This document shows positions 27,268 through 36,043 of a DNA stretch of 64,000 bases, piece by piece. The notes under the pieces are model-generated. The model saw only the letters and a program-made list of their open reading frames with translations. It had not been told where the DNA came from and did no database searches. The stretch covers positions 4,080 to 68,079 of the forward strand of contig JAFGCW010000049.1 of assembly GCA_016932435.1 (NCBI GenBank). The letters are read 5' to 3'. Origin of the DNA: Dehalococcoidales bacterium (GTDB lineage Bacteria > Chloroflexota > Dehalococcoidia > Dehalococcoidales > UBA2162). Position numbers and translations under genes: made by a program. Each line of letters begins with the position of its first letter. The first letter of the stretch is position 1.

Positions 27268-27537
27268 ATGCCGGAAGAAAAGGAAACCGAAAAGAAAAAG
27301 ACCGTTGACAGTTTTGCAGATATCTTCAGAACGTTTGGCGAAGCTGTCAGCGAGATATTTAATGATCCAGAACTGAAAAACAAAGCTAAGGAATTTGCCG
27401 ATTCAGCGTCCGATTCGGCTAAAACTCTGGCAGAACGTTTCAAGGACGAGGACGTAAAAAGTAAATTCAGAGATGTCGGTAAAGCAGCTGAAGAGTTCGG
27501 TCGTAATATAGCCGATCACTTTGAGTCCAAAGATTAA
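27268..27537 (+). CDS. Small acidic/basic helical protein, hypothetical
   Basis: 89 residues from ATG 27268, chosen because GGAGGTAGCT precedes it. Almost entirely charged helix with repeated ADSASDSAKTLAERFKDEDVKSKFRDVGKAAEEFG, reminiscent of apolipoprotein-like or LEA-like amphipathic proteins. No signal peptide or motif. Not recognised. It sits 69 nt before the cupin gene on the same strand. Confidence 0.6.
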   Translation: MPEEKETEKKKTVDSFADIFRTFGEAVSEIFNDPELKNKAKEFADSASDSAKTLAERFKDEDVKSKFRDVGKAAEEFGRNIADHFESKD

Positions 27538-27605
27538 CGAACAACGATAATCCGGGTAATCATTTTACATCTAAAGATGACTAATAAATAAGAAAGGATA
27601 ATATA

Positions 27606-28163
27606 TTGGCAGAAAACAAATATGATCACCTGTTTGTCTCGGGAATCGACCCGGAAATGCAGGCAAAACGACCCTACGCAACGATTGGCTTCCTGGACGG
27701 TAATACCTTCGAGGGATGCAACGAGTACCAGATATTCTGGGTAGGCGACAAACCCTATGGTGCTTATGGGACGAAAGAATGGGGTGAAATTTTTCATGGT
27801 CCACACACCCATAAATATCCCGAGCTTTTTGTCCATCTTGGTACCGACCCGGATAATCCGTGGGACCTTGGCGCCGAAGTGGAAATGCACATGGGACCGG
27901 AGATGGAAAAACATATAGTCACCAGGTCAACGATTATGTGTATACCTGCCGACTTTCCACACGGACCCTGGCGTATCCTGAACGTAAAGAGACCTTTCCT
28001 TATTATTACTATTAATCAGAATGGAACACACACAGAAAAAGCACTTAAGAACATGGTACCGGAAGAAATGTGGAAAAGGATGATTTTCATCAACCAGGGC
28101 TATGATGCCGTCGAACCGGGACTGGAATGGCCGGAAGCTGCTGGACCTCCGGGCGAATACTAG
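27606..28163 (+). CDS. Cupin-like protein
   Basis: 185 residues. FHGPHTHKYPELFVHLGTD followed by GAEVEMHMGPEMEKHIVTRSTIMCIPADFPHGPWRI gives the two cupin motifs (HxH...E and PxxxxH), so a metal-bound beta barrel is likely. A TTG start is used; a weak AAAGGA lies upstream. A shorter relative is encoded at 37884-38339. Substrate unknown; similar pairs occur in bacteria degrading or sensing small organic acids, but nothing here proves this. Confidence 0.72.
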   Translation: MAENKYDHLFVSGIDPEMQAKRPYATIGFLDGNTFEGCNEYQIFWVGDKPYGAYGTKEWGEIFHGPHTHKYPELFVHLGTDPDNPWDLGAEVEMHMGPEMEKHIVTRSTIMCIPADFPHGPWRILNVKRPFLIITINQNGTHTEKALKNMVPEEMWKRMIFINQGYDAVEPGLEWPEAAGPPGEY

Positions 28164-28188
28164 GTTTTCAGTAGCTGAAAAATTTTAT

Positions 28189-28218
28189 AAGCCGTCCTGA
28201 CGTGAAGCAGGACGGCTT
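28189..28218 (+). terminator. Terminator after the cupin-like gene
   Basis: Stem AAGCCGTCCTG/CAGGACGGCTT (11 bp) with an 8-nt loop. The tail TACTGTATTT is only partly T-rich, so strength is moderate. Confidence 0.75.
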
Positions 28219-28319
28219 TACTGTATTTGTAAAACATGGTGTTCCAGGACAAGCATACATACTTATTTATATGTATAATCTGGTTATCTTTTTTATTGAA
28301 CGTAACGAGGAGTTAGTTT

Positions 28320-29123
28320 ATGACGGAAGAGATTCGTGACATGCACAAGGGATGGAATAGTCTTGCTGCGGAGATGTTATACACCGCCATGCAGGGTGGT
28401 CCTCCCAAAGAGGAGCTGGATTTTTATGAACGCAGAATCCGGAAAAACGGAGGAATTGCTCTCGACCAGGCCTGTGGAACGGGACGGCATATATTTCCCC
28501 TGATGGAGAAAGGACTGGAAGTGCATGGTGCGGATATATCCATTGATGCCTTGAACCTAGCTGAAAAAGAAGCAGAAAGACAAAACGTTAATCTTACTGT
28601 TTTTCACCAGGGGATGGAGGTATGTGACTTGCCCCATAAGTATGGGACGATTTTCAGCAATTCATTTCAGATTATCGACGATAGAGAGAAAGCAATTACA
28701 GCATTGCAACGATTCAGGAAACACCTTGTACCCGGTGGCCAACTCCTGCTTGAGCTGTTTATACCCTGGCAGGTGACTCAGGGAATAAACTGTAATGATG
28801 CCGATCATCCTACACACTGGCAGGATATGCCGATCCGTGATGGAGATGGCGAGGTGAAAACTACTTTATGGTCAGAATCCGTGGACCTCTTCGAGCAGGT
28901 GCTGTTGTCAAAACGGCGGTATGACGTTTACATAGACGGAGAATGTGTTCGTTCTGAAACTCACGCTTTCCGGTTGCGATGGTATTTTCATCGTGAATTT
29001 ATAATGATGCTTGAAAATACAGGATACGACAATATCACCACATATGGTGATTACACTGATAATCCTGCTAATCAGGACAGTAAAGTGGTCGTTTATGGTG
29101 CTCGTAATCCGAAATTATCATGA
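28320..29123 (+). CDS. Class I SAM-dependent methyltransferase
   Basis: 267 residues. Motif I ALDQACGTGRHIFPLMEKG, strand 2 VHGADIS, motif after LTVFHQGMEVCDLPHKYGTIFSNSFQIIDD, and LVPGGQLLLELFIPWQ. The C-terminal part has RLRWYFHREFIMMLENTGY, common in methyltransferase type-25-like proteins. Substrate unknown. Start ATG with GAGGAG 9 nt upstream. Not clearly linked to the AraC-type gene downstream. Confidence 0.85.
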   Translation: MTEEIRDMHKGWNSLAAEMLYTAMQGGPPKEELDFYERRIRKNGGIALDQACGTGRHIFPLMEKGLEVHGADISIDALNLAEKEAERQNVNLTVFHQGMEVCDLPHKYGTIFSNSFQIIDDREKAITALQRFRKHLVPGGQLLLELFIPWQVTQGINCNDADHPTHWQDMPIRDGDGEVKTTLWSESVDLFEQVLLSKRRYDVYIDGECVRSETHAFRLRWYFHREFIMMLENTGYDNITTYGDYTDNPANQDSKVVVYGARNPKLS

Positions 29124-29195
29124 AGCAACTATATTGAGTTTGACATAACGTCTTGAAATATTATGAACATCGAAGAAAATCTGGGAGGTGTTACC

Positions 29196-29234
29196 ATGAA
29201 ACGCCGTATCGATAAGAGAAAAACAAATTCTTAA
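29196..29234 (+). CDS. Short basic upstream ORF in the araC-type leader
   Basis: A 12-codon ORF MKRRIDKRKTNS with a strong RBS GGGAGGTG stops 12 nt before the TTG start of the AraC-family gene. RBS quality suggests it is translated. Six of 12 residues are Lys or Arg. It may couple or tune expression of the regulator. Too short for a homology argument. Confidence 0.4.
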   Translation: MKRRIDKRKTNS

Positions 29235-29246
29235 GAAAGGAACTAA

Positions 29247-30092
29247 TTGGCAGATAAAGTATTTATCCAACATATCATTGATCTCATCGATAATCGTATT
29301 ACTGAAAATATCAGTTTACATCAATTGGCCGAGGAGTCAGGTTATTCTACTTCTCATCTCGGAAGGTTGTTTTCCAGCGTGACCGGTCTACCCGTTATGG
29401 CCTATATCACTCGTCGTAAACTCCACTATGCTCTTTATGATATAGGTTGCGGTCAAAAAATCCTCGATGCTGCTCTGAAATATGGTTTTGAAACACATGC
29501 CGGTTTTACAAAAGCCTGTAAAAAGCATTTCGGTTACCCGCCGTCTATATATCGGATACATACCATTATCGCTCGGCCGGCCAGAATGGAGATAATCAAA
29601 CTGAAAAACAATATATCAGGAGAAAAAATTATGAAACCTGTAATAATGGATACACAGCCTTTTACTGTGATCGGTTTTACCTACAGGCATATAATATCTG
29701 ATGTCAGGTTTACCCATGATATCCCATTTTATGCGGAGACGAGCGGCATGAATTACTGGGACCCCTTAACCCGGCTTCATAACCTTTTTGACAAATCTCG
29801 ATATACCGAATATGCCGCATGCTTTGATGTCGAGTCTGAAACGGGTGAATTCACTTACTTTCTTGGAGTGGGCGTGGATAATCCGGAAGATCATGCTAAG
29901 ATAGAACCTGATATGTTTGAAACGACTATGTCCGGCGGACTTTATGCGAGGTTTACCACTCCTCTTGTCGAAGAATCACTGTACGGTCGGGCTATTGCTG
30001 ATATATGGAAAACAGCTTTCGATGACTGGCTTCCAGTGTCCGGCTATGAGTTTGATGAATCCAGGTGCGACTTTGAATACTACGATGAGTGA
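29247..30092 (+). CDS. AraC-family regulator with GyrI-like effector domain
   Basis: 281 residues. Two helix-turn-helix units at residues 1-100 (SLHQLAEESGYSTSHLGRLFSSVTG, ILDAALKYGFETHAGFTKACKKHFGYPPSIYR) precede a GyrI/Bacterial effector-binding-like domain (residues 130-281: QPFTVIGFTYRH, WDPLTRLHNLFDK, CDFEYYDE). This domain order is that of Rob/SoxS-like multidrug sensors. A TTG start is used after AAAGGA. Downstream no target gene is on the same strand. Confidence 0.9.
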   Translation: MADKVFIQHIIDLIDNRITENISLHQLAEESGYSTSHLGRLFSSVTGLPVMAYITRRKLHYALYDIGCGQKILDAALKYGFETHAGFTKACKKHFGYPPSIYRIHTIIARPARMEIIKLKNNISGEKIMKPVIMDTQPFTVIGFTYRHIISDVRFTHDIPFYAETSGMNYWDPLTRLHNLFDKSRYTEYAACFDVESETGEFTYFLGVGVDNPEDHAKIEPDMFETTMSGGLYARFTTPLVEESLYGRAIADIWKTAFDDWLPVSGYEFDESRCDFEYYDE

Positions 30093-30248
30093 GATCACTT
30101 TTATAGGAAGGAAGATTCCTATATGCAGCAGATGGATATTGTCATTCCCGTTCAGAAACGCTGATGTCGATTGTAGGAAAACAAACTGTTTATTAAATTG
30201 GCGAGAATCTATAAGAGGTGCCGGTTGACTTCGGCACTCTCATATCAT

Positions 30249-30632
30249 TTAGATACTGTCGATTACCTTTTTCAGCTTTTTCTCTACTTCAACCGCTATG
30301 TTCTCCAGGCCGGGATTTTCTACCATGTTCATGGCGACTGTAGGTACGATAGCTGATACGTATGTCTTTCCGTCCGCTTCATAGACAATAACATTACATG
30401 GAAGCAGCAGGCCAATATCTTTTTCTGCCTGTAATGCCTGGTAGGCAAAAGGTGGGTTGCATGCTCCTAGTATTACATAATTATCGAAATCGACATCTAA
30501 TTTCTTCTTCAGAGTAGCTTTGACATCTATTTCAGTTAGAATACCGAATCCTTCTTTCTGGAGTTCTTCCTTCGTTTTCGTTACCGTTTCCACATAGGAA
30601 GCATTAACCTGTCGTTTATAACCGTAATTCAT
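30249..30632 (-). CDS. DUF302-family protein
   Basis: 127 residues. VETVTKTKEELQKEGFGILTEIDVKATLKKKLDVDFDNYVILGACNPPFAYQALQAEKDIGLLLPCNVIVYE is a clear DUF302 sequence, including the conserved ACNP and LLPCNV Cys segments. Function unknown; DUF302 genes are often near thiol or redox genes. ATG at 30632 chosen since GGAGGTGAT is 4-12 nt upstream. Confidence 0.9.
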   Translation of the reverse strand: MNYGYKRQVNASYVETVTKTKEELQKEGFGILTEIDVKATLKKKLDVDFDNYVILGACNPPFAYQALQAEKDIGLLLPCNVIVYEADGKTYVSAIVPTVAMNMVENPGLENIAVEVEKKLKKVIDSI

Positions 30633-30807
30633 ATCTATCACCTCCAATATATACGTGCAGAATATCTGATTATAATACGGGAACGATGATATTACCTGTG
30701 ATAAAAGTCAATAATCATACAGCAGTTAAAATTGATACGAAAGGATGAGGTTATTTCTATTATTTGATGATATAATCCTGTAATATTATGAATGTGGAGG
30801 TAAAAGG

Positions 30808-31563
30808 ATGAGAAAGTGTATTATCGGATTACTCGTTATCTCGTTACTTGTCATGGTATTTCCTTCTTCGGTCGTGATAGCAAAGCCGGAGAATAAACCG
30901 ATTACACCATCGGATTTAAAAAATATCACGTTGATCCATTACGTAAAACCAGATAGCCCTCCAGGGAAGCCGGATGTCCCGGATGATGAAGATCCGTCCC
31001 TGCCTGCAGTCAATAACACCGCGTACGCGTTATTAGGTTGTTATCTACCGCGTACGGTTACCTATTACGTGAATACCGCCGGAGCTCCTGAAGGAGCACT
31101 CGATGAGATTAAGAAGTCGTTTGATGCCTGGGATTTGGTAACAGAACATGAACTTTTTGTATTTGGTTCAACAACAAGTACTTCAGGTGCACGTTTTGAT
31201 TATCAGAATACTGTCTCATGGAGAAAAATCGCACCTAGGAATATTATCGCGATGACAAGCCTGTGGTATAACGGTACAACTGGGGAGATCTACGAATTCG
31301 ATATCACCTTTAATTCTTTCTTAAAGTGGGGAATCGACCCCGACGATGAGGAGGACGGTACCACACTTTTAAACTTATACGATGTCGAAAATATAGCAGT
31401 TCATGAAGTCGGTCACGTCGTGGGACTCGCCGACCTTTACGAAGATCAGTATCGTGAGTTGACCATGTATGGCTACGGAGCTGCTGGTGAAACGATTAAA
31501 ATAACTCTGGAAATCGGTGATATTGCGGGTGCACAATTCCTTTACGGTAATCCTGATTCTTAA
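30808..31563 (+). CDS. Secreted matrixin-like zinc metalloprotease
   Basis: 251 residues. A signal peptide (residues 1-26, basic start and hydrophobic core ending VVIA) precedes a proline-rich linker and a catalytic domain. YYVNTAGAPEGALDEIKKSFDAWD is matrixin-like, and HEVGHVVGLADL gives the zinc motif HExxHxxGxxD, followed by a Met-turn candidate ELTMYGYG. It likely cleaves proteins outside the cell. A strong terminator follows. The I42-type inhibitor gene lies 1.3 kb downstream. Confidence 0.85.
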   Translation: MRKCIIGLLVISLLVMVFPSSVVIAKPENKPITPSDLKNITLIHYVKPDSPPGKPDVPDDEDPSLPAVNNTAYALLGCYLPRTVTYYVNTAGAPEGALDEIKKSFDAWDLVTEHELFVFGSTTSTSGARFDYQNTVSWRKIAPRNIIAMTSLWYNGTTGEIYEFDITFNSFLKWGIDPDDEEDGTTLLNLYDVENIAVHEVGHVVGLADLYEDQYRELTMYGYGAAGETIKITLEIGDIAGAQFLYGNPDS

Positions 31564-31583
31564 CAAACCTTTATAGGAAACTT

Positions 31584-31618
31584 AAAGCGGGGAAGGAATA
31601 TACTTCCCCGCTTTTCTA
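31584..31618 (+). terminator. Terminator after the metalloprotease gene
   Basis: Stem AAAGCGGGGAAG pairs fully with CTTCCCCGCTTT, with a short AT-rich loop and TTTTCTATTT after. Strong intrinsic terminator. It ends right at the start of the next reading frame. Confidence 0.88.
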
Positions 31619-31619
31619 T

Positions 31620-32063
31620 TTGCGTGATGTAAGGTATAGTGATATACCGATAATTTCTTGCGAAAAGACTACAGACAAGAAGATTATGAGATCAATAGGT
31701 GTCTTAGTACTCAAGGCAAGGCAACTGAGAAATACGATATGTTTTCTATACCTTGCCAGTAAAGATCCACGGGTACCATTGTACGTAAAGATTTTACTGC
31801 TGCTAATAATCGCCTATGCTCTCAGCCCGGTTGATTTGATACCGGACTTCATCCCGTTGCTTGGTTATATAGATGACCTGATCGTTCTGCCACTGGGAAT
31901 ATATCTTGCATTCAAGCTAATTCCGGAGGAAGTAAAGGCAGATTATCGTGAAAAAGTTGGAACGAAGCTACCTGGCAGTAATATTAAGTGGATCGGTCTG
32001 GCGATGATTATAATCATCTGGCTCCTGATAGCTCTTTGGATAATTGCTGTTTTCTGGCTATAA
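31620..32063 (+). CDS. DUF1232 membrane protein (YkvA-like)
   Basis: 147 residues or 125 if the ATG at 31686 is used. YVKILLLLIIAYALSPVDLIPDFIPLLGYIDDLIVLPLGI is the DUF1232 core with SPxDLIPD. One further C-terminal membrane helix follows. Function unknown. The TTG at 31620 lies directly behind the terminator, so the later ATG may be the real start. Confidence 0.82.
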   Translation: MRDVRYSDIPIISCEKTTDKKIMRSIGVLVLKARQLRNTICFLYLASKDPRVPLYVKILLLLIIAYALSPVDLIPDFIPLLGYIDDLIVLPLGIYLAFKLIPEEVKADYREKVGTKLPGSNIKWIGLAMIIIIWLLIALWIIAVFWL

Positions 32064-32104
32064 GTCGTTGAATTCAGAGATTTACTCTCGCGGTTAATTC
32101 TCAT

Positions 32105-32674
32105 TTATTGAATGAGGTGAGTAACAACAATCCTGATACCGATGGCAAGGAGAATCAATCCTCCGATCAACTCAGCCCACTTTCCTGCCAGCTTGCCGAG
32201 TTTTTTGCCGATAAGAAAACTCACGATAGTGGCCAGAAAAGCCGTAATCCCTATTATGGAAACCGCCAGTGTAATGTTGACCTCGATAAATGCGAAGGTC
32301 AGACCAACTGCCAGCGCATCGATACTCGTCGCTACGGCAAGAGTAATCAATAAGAAACCTCTAGTTATATCCAGTGATTGTTTTTCTTCTTTTTTCTGAA
32401 AGGATTCGCGAATCATCTTGCCACCCACGAAACCGAGTAATACAAGGGCTATCCAGTGATCATAGTCAGCGATGAAATCTACTACGGTCTGTCCAAGTAG
32501 CCATCCCAGTACCGGCATCAAGGCCTGGAAAAAGCCGAATGTGAATGCGGTACGCAAAACCTGAAATCGGGTAAATGATTTCATCGATACCGAACCACTC
32601 AATGACACAGCAAAACAGTCTGCTGAAAGTCCGAGAGCGATAAAAAGTATTGATGTTGTGTCGAGATCGGTCAC
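32105..32674 (-). CDS. mntP: Manganese efflux pump MntP
   Basis: 189 residues, six membrane segments. Acidic motifs GLSADCFAVSLSGS and ATSIDALAVGLTFAF are the paired DxxxV repeats of MntP, and GGKMIRESF and GKKLGKLAGKWAELIGGLILLAIGIRI match the family. It exports Mn2+. GTG start. I looked for a yybP-ykoY Mn riboswitch in 32675-32860 and see none. Confidence 0.92.
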   Translation of the reverse strand: MTDLDTTSILFIALGLSADCFAVSLSGSVSMKSFTRFQVLRTAFTFGFFQALMPVLGWLLGQTVVDFIADYDHWIALVLLGFVGGKMIRESFQKKEEKQSLDITRGFLLITLAVATSIDALAVGLTFAFIEVNITLAVSIIGITAFLATIVSFLIGKKLGKLAGKWAELIGGLILLAIGIRIVVTHLIQ

Positions 32675-32872
32675 AGTTTCAGTATCTCATATCAATTTAA
32701 AAACTGGCAATTAAATCGGTCAATGTGTCGATGTCTTTCATTTTCCTGCTTATCTAAATAAATCCGTACTATGCAGAAAAAGTATAATTCTGTTATTGAC
32801 ATCAAGCCTAGTAAGAATTAGCATTAAATTGAATAAATAATATCCGTTAACCGGAGGTTTGTGGAGGTAATG

Positions 32873-33289
32873 ATGAAACTGAGAATCCTGCCTGTGGTAA
32901 TACTGGGTATTTGTCTGTTACTCATATCTTCATGTACTACTTCTCACGATTATAATCTTTCCGTTACCTGCGAAGATTTTGAGGATAATCCGAATAATGA
33001 AAGTGAATTCACCCTTGAAGTTGGCGACAAGATCAGGATAGAGCTTTGTGCGAATCCATCGACCGGTTATACGTGGGACTACGAGATGACTGTCGAAGGC
33101 ATAGTAGCTAAAGAAGACCATGACTATGATGAACCTGAGAGTGATCTCGTTGGAGCTCCGGGTATTGAATTCTGGACATTCGAAGCGGTAAATCCGGGAA
33201 ATACCGAAATTACAATGGAATATACGCCTCCCGGTGCAGGGAATACGGAAGATTCCTGGACCCTGGTAATGACAGTAATAGTAGAGTGA
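32873..33289 (+). CDS. Chagasin-like (I42) protease inhibitor lipoprotein
   Basis: About 138 residues. A lipoprotein signal ends at LLISSC-TTS. The mature part has the three inhibitor loops: NPSTGYTWDYE, GAPGIEFWTFEAVNPGNTEITMEY and a C-terminal WTLVMTVIV. Chagasin-type proteins inhibit papain-like cysteine proteases. Two in-frame ATG codons (32870, 32873) follow GGAGGT. It is a single gene, and its target is not seen in the window. Confidence 0.85.
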   Translation: MKLRILPVVILGICLLLISSCTTSHDYNLSVTCEDFEDNPNNESEFTLEVGDKIRIELCANPSTGYTWDYEMTVEGIVAKEDHDYDEPESDLVGAPGIEFWTFEAVNPGNTEITMEYTPPGAGNTEDSWTLVMTVIVE

Positions 33290-33300
33290 TCAAAACCTTT

Positions 33301-33543
33301 TTAGCTTACTCTCAGCTTTCTTAAGAGAATGGTCACGATAAGGGTATTACGCGAGATGGTGATATTATGTGAGTTTACTTCCCATCCCTCAGGAACGGAA
33401 TCCGGTAAATGATTGAATACTTCCTGCAAGGTTAGAGTTAATCCTTCCTGGTCCTCGATATGGCTGAAATGCAGATAACGACCTTGTTCATCCGGTGTAA
33501 TATATTCGGTAAGTACCTTGTATTCATAAGGATGAACACTCAT
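33301..33543 (-). CDS. Hypothetical small protein
   Basis: 80 residues. Not recognised. Sequence MSVHPYEYKVLTEYITPDEQGR-YLHFSHIEDQEGLTLTLQEVFNHLP has normal globular composition, no membrane segment or Cys. RBS GGGGGTGAAG precedes the ATG well, which supports a real gene. It is convergent with the inhibitor gene and divergent from hisF. Confidence 0.6.
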   Translation of the reverse strand: MSVHPYEYKVLTEYITPDEQGRYLHFSHIEDQEGLTLTLQEVFNHLPDSVPEGWEVNSHNITISRNTLIVTILLRKLRVS

Positions 33544-33700
33544 TCTTCACCCCCATAAATGTTATACCTCTTTTTTACTTGTTAACGACGATTCTGTCAA
33601 GGATTTTAACCACATATTTCTTTTTCACTACCCTTAATTAAATGGTATAATCTGACACGTTACTCTCGTTAAGAGGAAAAAATAAAGAAAGAGAGAGATA

Positions 33701-34465
33701 ATGACTACAGTTAAAATTATGCCATGCCTGGATATGAAAGAGGGAAGAGTCGTAAAAGGTGTGCATTTCGTCGATCTGAAAGATGCCGGAGATCCTGTCG
33801 AAAATGCAGCTTATTACCAGAAAGAAGGCGCCGATGAACTGGCGATGCTGGATATTGCAGCTACCCTGGAAAACAGGAAAACAAGGCTGGAATGGGTGAA
33901 AAATGTGTCTTCGGTTATCGATATTCCACTCACTGTTGGCGGAGGTATTGCTTCTCTCGATGATATTGAAATGGTCCTGGATGCAGGAGCGAGTAAGGTA
34001 TCGATGAACAGTGCGGCTGTAAATCGTCCCGGACTGGTCCGTGAAGCTTCTGAGAGATTTGGTTCAGACAGGATAACCGTGGCTGTCGATGGTCGGAAAA
34101 ATCCGGATATGCCTTCGGGATTCGAACTCGTCGTTTCAGGCGGTACGAAGCCCGTGGGTAAGGATGTTGTGCAATGGGCGAAACAATGCCAGGAACTTGG
34201 CGCCGGGGCACTGCTTCCGACCAGTATGGACGGAGACGGGACCCAGACTGGTTATGACCTACCGTTTACCAGGGCGGTAGCCGATGCGGTCGACCTGCCT
34301 GTCATCGCATCTGGAGGAGCAGGAACACTTGAACATTTCTACGAAGGAGTTGAGCAGGGCGGAGCACAGATTCTTCTGGCTGCATCAGTTTTTCACTTCA
34401 GAATTTTGAGCATTCTTCAGGTGAAGGAGTATCTCAGGGATAGAGGAATCCCGGTGATTTTATAG
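33701..34465 (+). CDS. hisF: Imidazole glycerol phosphate synthase cyclase subunit
   Basis: 254 residues, TIM barrel. [28 protein letters not shown] has the catalytic Asp of strand 1 (CLD), [19 protein letters not shown] the second catalytic Asp, and [13 protein letters not shown] plus [10 protein letters not shown] the phosphate sites. Converts PRFAR with HisH-derived ammonia to IGP and AICAR in histidine synthesis. Notably single: no hisH or other his gene lies near. TATAAT near 33642 may be its -10 box. Confidence 0.95.
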   Translation: MTTVKIMPCLDMKEGRVVKGVHFVDLKDAGDPVENAAYYQKEGADELAMLDIAATLENRKTRLEWVKNVSSVIDIPLTVGGGIASLDDIEMVLDAGASKVSMNSAAVNRPGLVREASERFGSDRITVAVDGRKNPDMPSGFELVVSGGTKPVGKDVVQWAKQCQELGAGALLPTSMDGDGTQTGYDLPFTRAVADAVDLPVIASGGAGTLEHFYEGVEQGGAQILLAASVFHFRILSILQVKEYLRDRGIPVIL

Positions 34466-34578
34466 AATGAATTATCCTGACAGAAAAGTTTAGTTTCTAT
34501 TGCCGAAATTAGATTCGATCGGGAAATATACTTTTGTGGTATCAATAGTAAAAGAGCAATTAGTTTCAGATATCGATG

Positions 34579-34947
34579 CTAGATATTGGTCAGGAGATAT
34601 ATGAAACTCACAACAGCAATAATTGCAGGAACGATAAACATTAGAGAAATTACAGGTTTGTTTTTTACCTCTCTCCACGCGAGGCTGTTGATACTTGTAT
34701 AAAGCAGCATCCCTGATGAAAGCAGCGCTACCGGCATACTCCATAGGATATCTAGGTTTAAAGCTATACCACTGACAAGACACAGCATGCCTGTAAGTAG
34801 TTCGGCGGTTATATGAAAAGCGATGTAGCCGTCGGATTCAAGAGTTTTAATACCCTGGGGCAGTCCGCCTCTGACAGCGTGGATTGTCCAGAATCCTATC
34901 ATGCCAAGTCCTACGACTGCCAGCAGAATACCGGTAACGATGTTAAT
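34579..34947 (-). CDS. Small membrane protein, possible AUU start
   Basis: 122 residues from ATT 34945-34947, or 107 from ATG 34902. The first hydrophobic helix (NIVTGILLAVVGLGMIGFWTIH) begins before the ATG, and GAGGTGAAG stands right before the ATT, with a stop codon 2 codons upstream. So the gene probably starts at AUU or the adjacent codon. Four membrane segments, no recognised family. Function unknown. Confidence 0.6.
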   Translation of the reverse strand: MNIVTGILLAVVGLGMIGFWTIHAVRGGLPQGIKTLESDGYIAFHITAELLTGMLCLVSGIALNLDILWSMPVALLSSGMLLYTSINSLAWREVKNKPVISLMFIVPAIIAVVSFIYLLTNI

Positions 34948-34980
34948 TCTTCACCTCGTGGTATGAATTTTGCAATGCTT

Positions 34981-35898
34981 TCAGCCGGATACCTGTTTAT
35001 TCAGCCACTCAAGTATAATCTGCGGAACTCGCTGATCGATTGGATGTTTAACCATATTTTTGTAGTTCGATATGGATGCTTCTCCGGTTTCGGTTCGTAA
35101 CAGGTGAGACATATCGGGCAGTATATGGTATTCGTAAGGAGATTTGATTATTTCTTTCATCTCTATGAGATCTTCCGAATTTACCTGAATGTCTTTCGAG
35201 CCTGTAATCGCCAGGACAGGAACGTTGATTTTTCTCAGATCATCCGCAGGGTCATATGCCAGGAATTCACGCATCCATTTAGCGTTTAGTTTCGATATCA
35301 ACTGAATCCTGTAAGAATCCTTTGTGGACTTTTTAATCTTGTCGATCTGTTTCTGCTGAGACTTGGTCACATCCAGGTGCAGAAGGTTTATCAACCACTT
35401 ATTAAAACCTTTCATCCCTTCAACTACCTTTACCGCCTGCCACTTGAGTGTTTCTTCCCCGGAGTGCGCACCACCCGCCAGGAATATGATTCCAGCGATA
35501 TCTCTGCCAGATCCTGCGATATGAGTTGATATAAATGCCCCTTCGCTATGCCCAAGCAGAAAAATCTTTTTCGCATCAATTTCTTTTTGAGATTTCAGGA
35601 ACTCGAGGGCATTGAGGACGTCCGAGATATTATCGTGAAATCCGGTCTCCCAGTAATTACCGCTGCTTTCCCCGATGCCACGTTTATCGTACCTCAGTAC
35701 GGCAAAACCATGTGATGAGAGGAATGCTGAAAGCTCGTAAAACACGTTCAGCTTAATCTTCTTATGATTTTCGTTGCGGTCTACCGGTCCTGAACCGGGT
35801 ATGAGAAGCACTGTTGGAATGCTATCCCCCTTGTCTGGCAGTGAAAGAGTTCCAGCTAGCTGGAACTCTTTTGAGTTGAACCGTACGTTTTTATCCAT
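34981..35898 (-). CDS. Alpha/beta hydrolase (peptidase S9/BAAT-like)
   Basis: 305 residues from ATG 35898. LLIPGSGPVDRNENHKK, FAVLRYDKRGIGESSG, nucleophile elbow GHSEGAFIS, later VPVLAITGSKDIQV (acid) and MSHLLR (His). Fits serine hydrolases of the acyl esterase type. A longer start would overlap the divergent CPBP gene; MDKNVRFNSKEFQLAGTLSLP is a natural N-terminus. Cytoplasmic, substrate unknown. Confidence 0.85.
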   Translation of the reverse strand: MDKNVRFNSKEFQLAGTLSLPDKGDSIPTVLLIPGSGPVDRNENHKKIKLNVFYELSAFLSSHGFAVLRYDKRGIGESSGNYWETGFHDNISDVLNALEFLKSQKEIDAKKIFLLGHSEGAFISTHIAGSGRDIAGIIFLAGGAHSGEETLKWQAVKVVEGMKGFNKWLINLLHLDVTKSQQKQIDKIKKSTKDSYRIQLISKLNAKWMREFLAYDPADDLRKINVPVLAITGSKDIQVNSEDLIEMKEIIKSPYEYHILPDMSHLLRTETGEASISNYKNMVKHPIDQRVPQIILEWLNKQVSG

Positions 35899-36043
35899 AT
35901 CTATAAATACCTGTAGCGCAGCCCTTTCCAGGCTGATTATATCATACCGTGTTCGTTTCACTCCAACAGTATAAAAAAGAACTCTGTTTGTCGATTCCTG
36001 GAGAGGAGTCGTAAAATTGAATGGTGTGAAAGGAGTTTCTGAA

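Noticed and set aside
32675..32872. Mn riboswitch before mntP
   Set aside because: No yybP-ykoY core found by eye on the minus strand.
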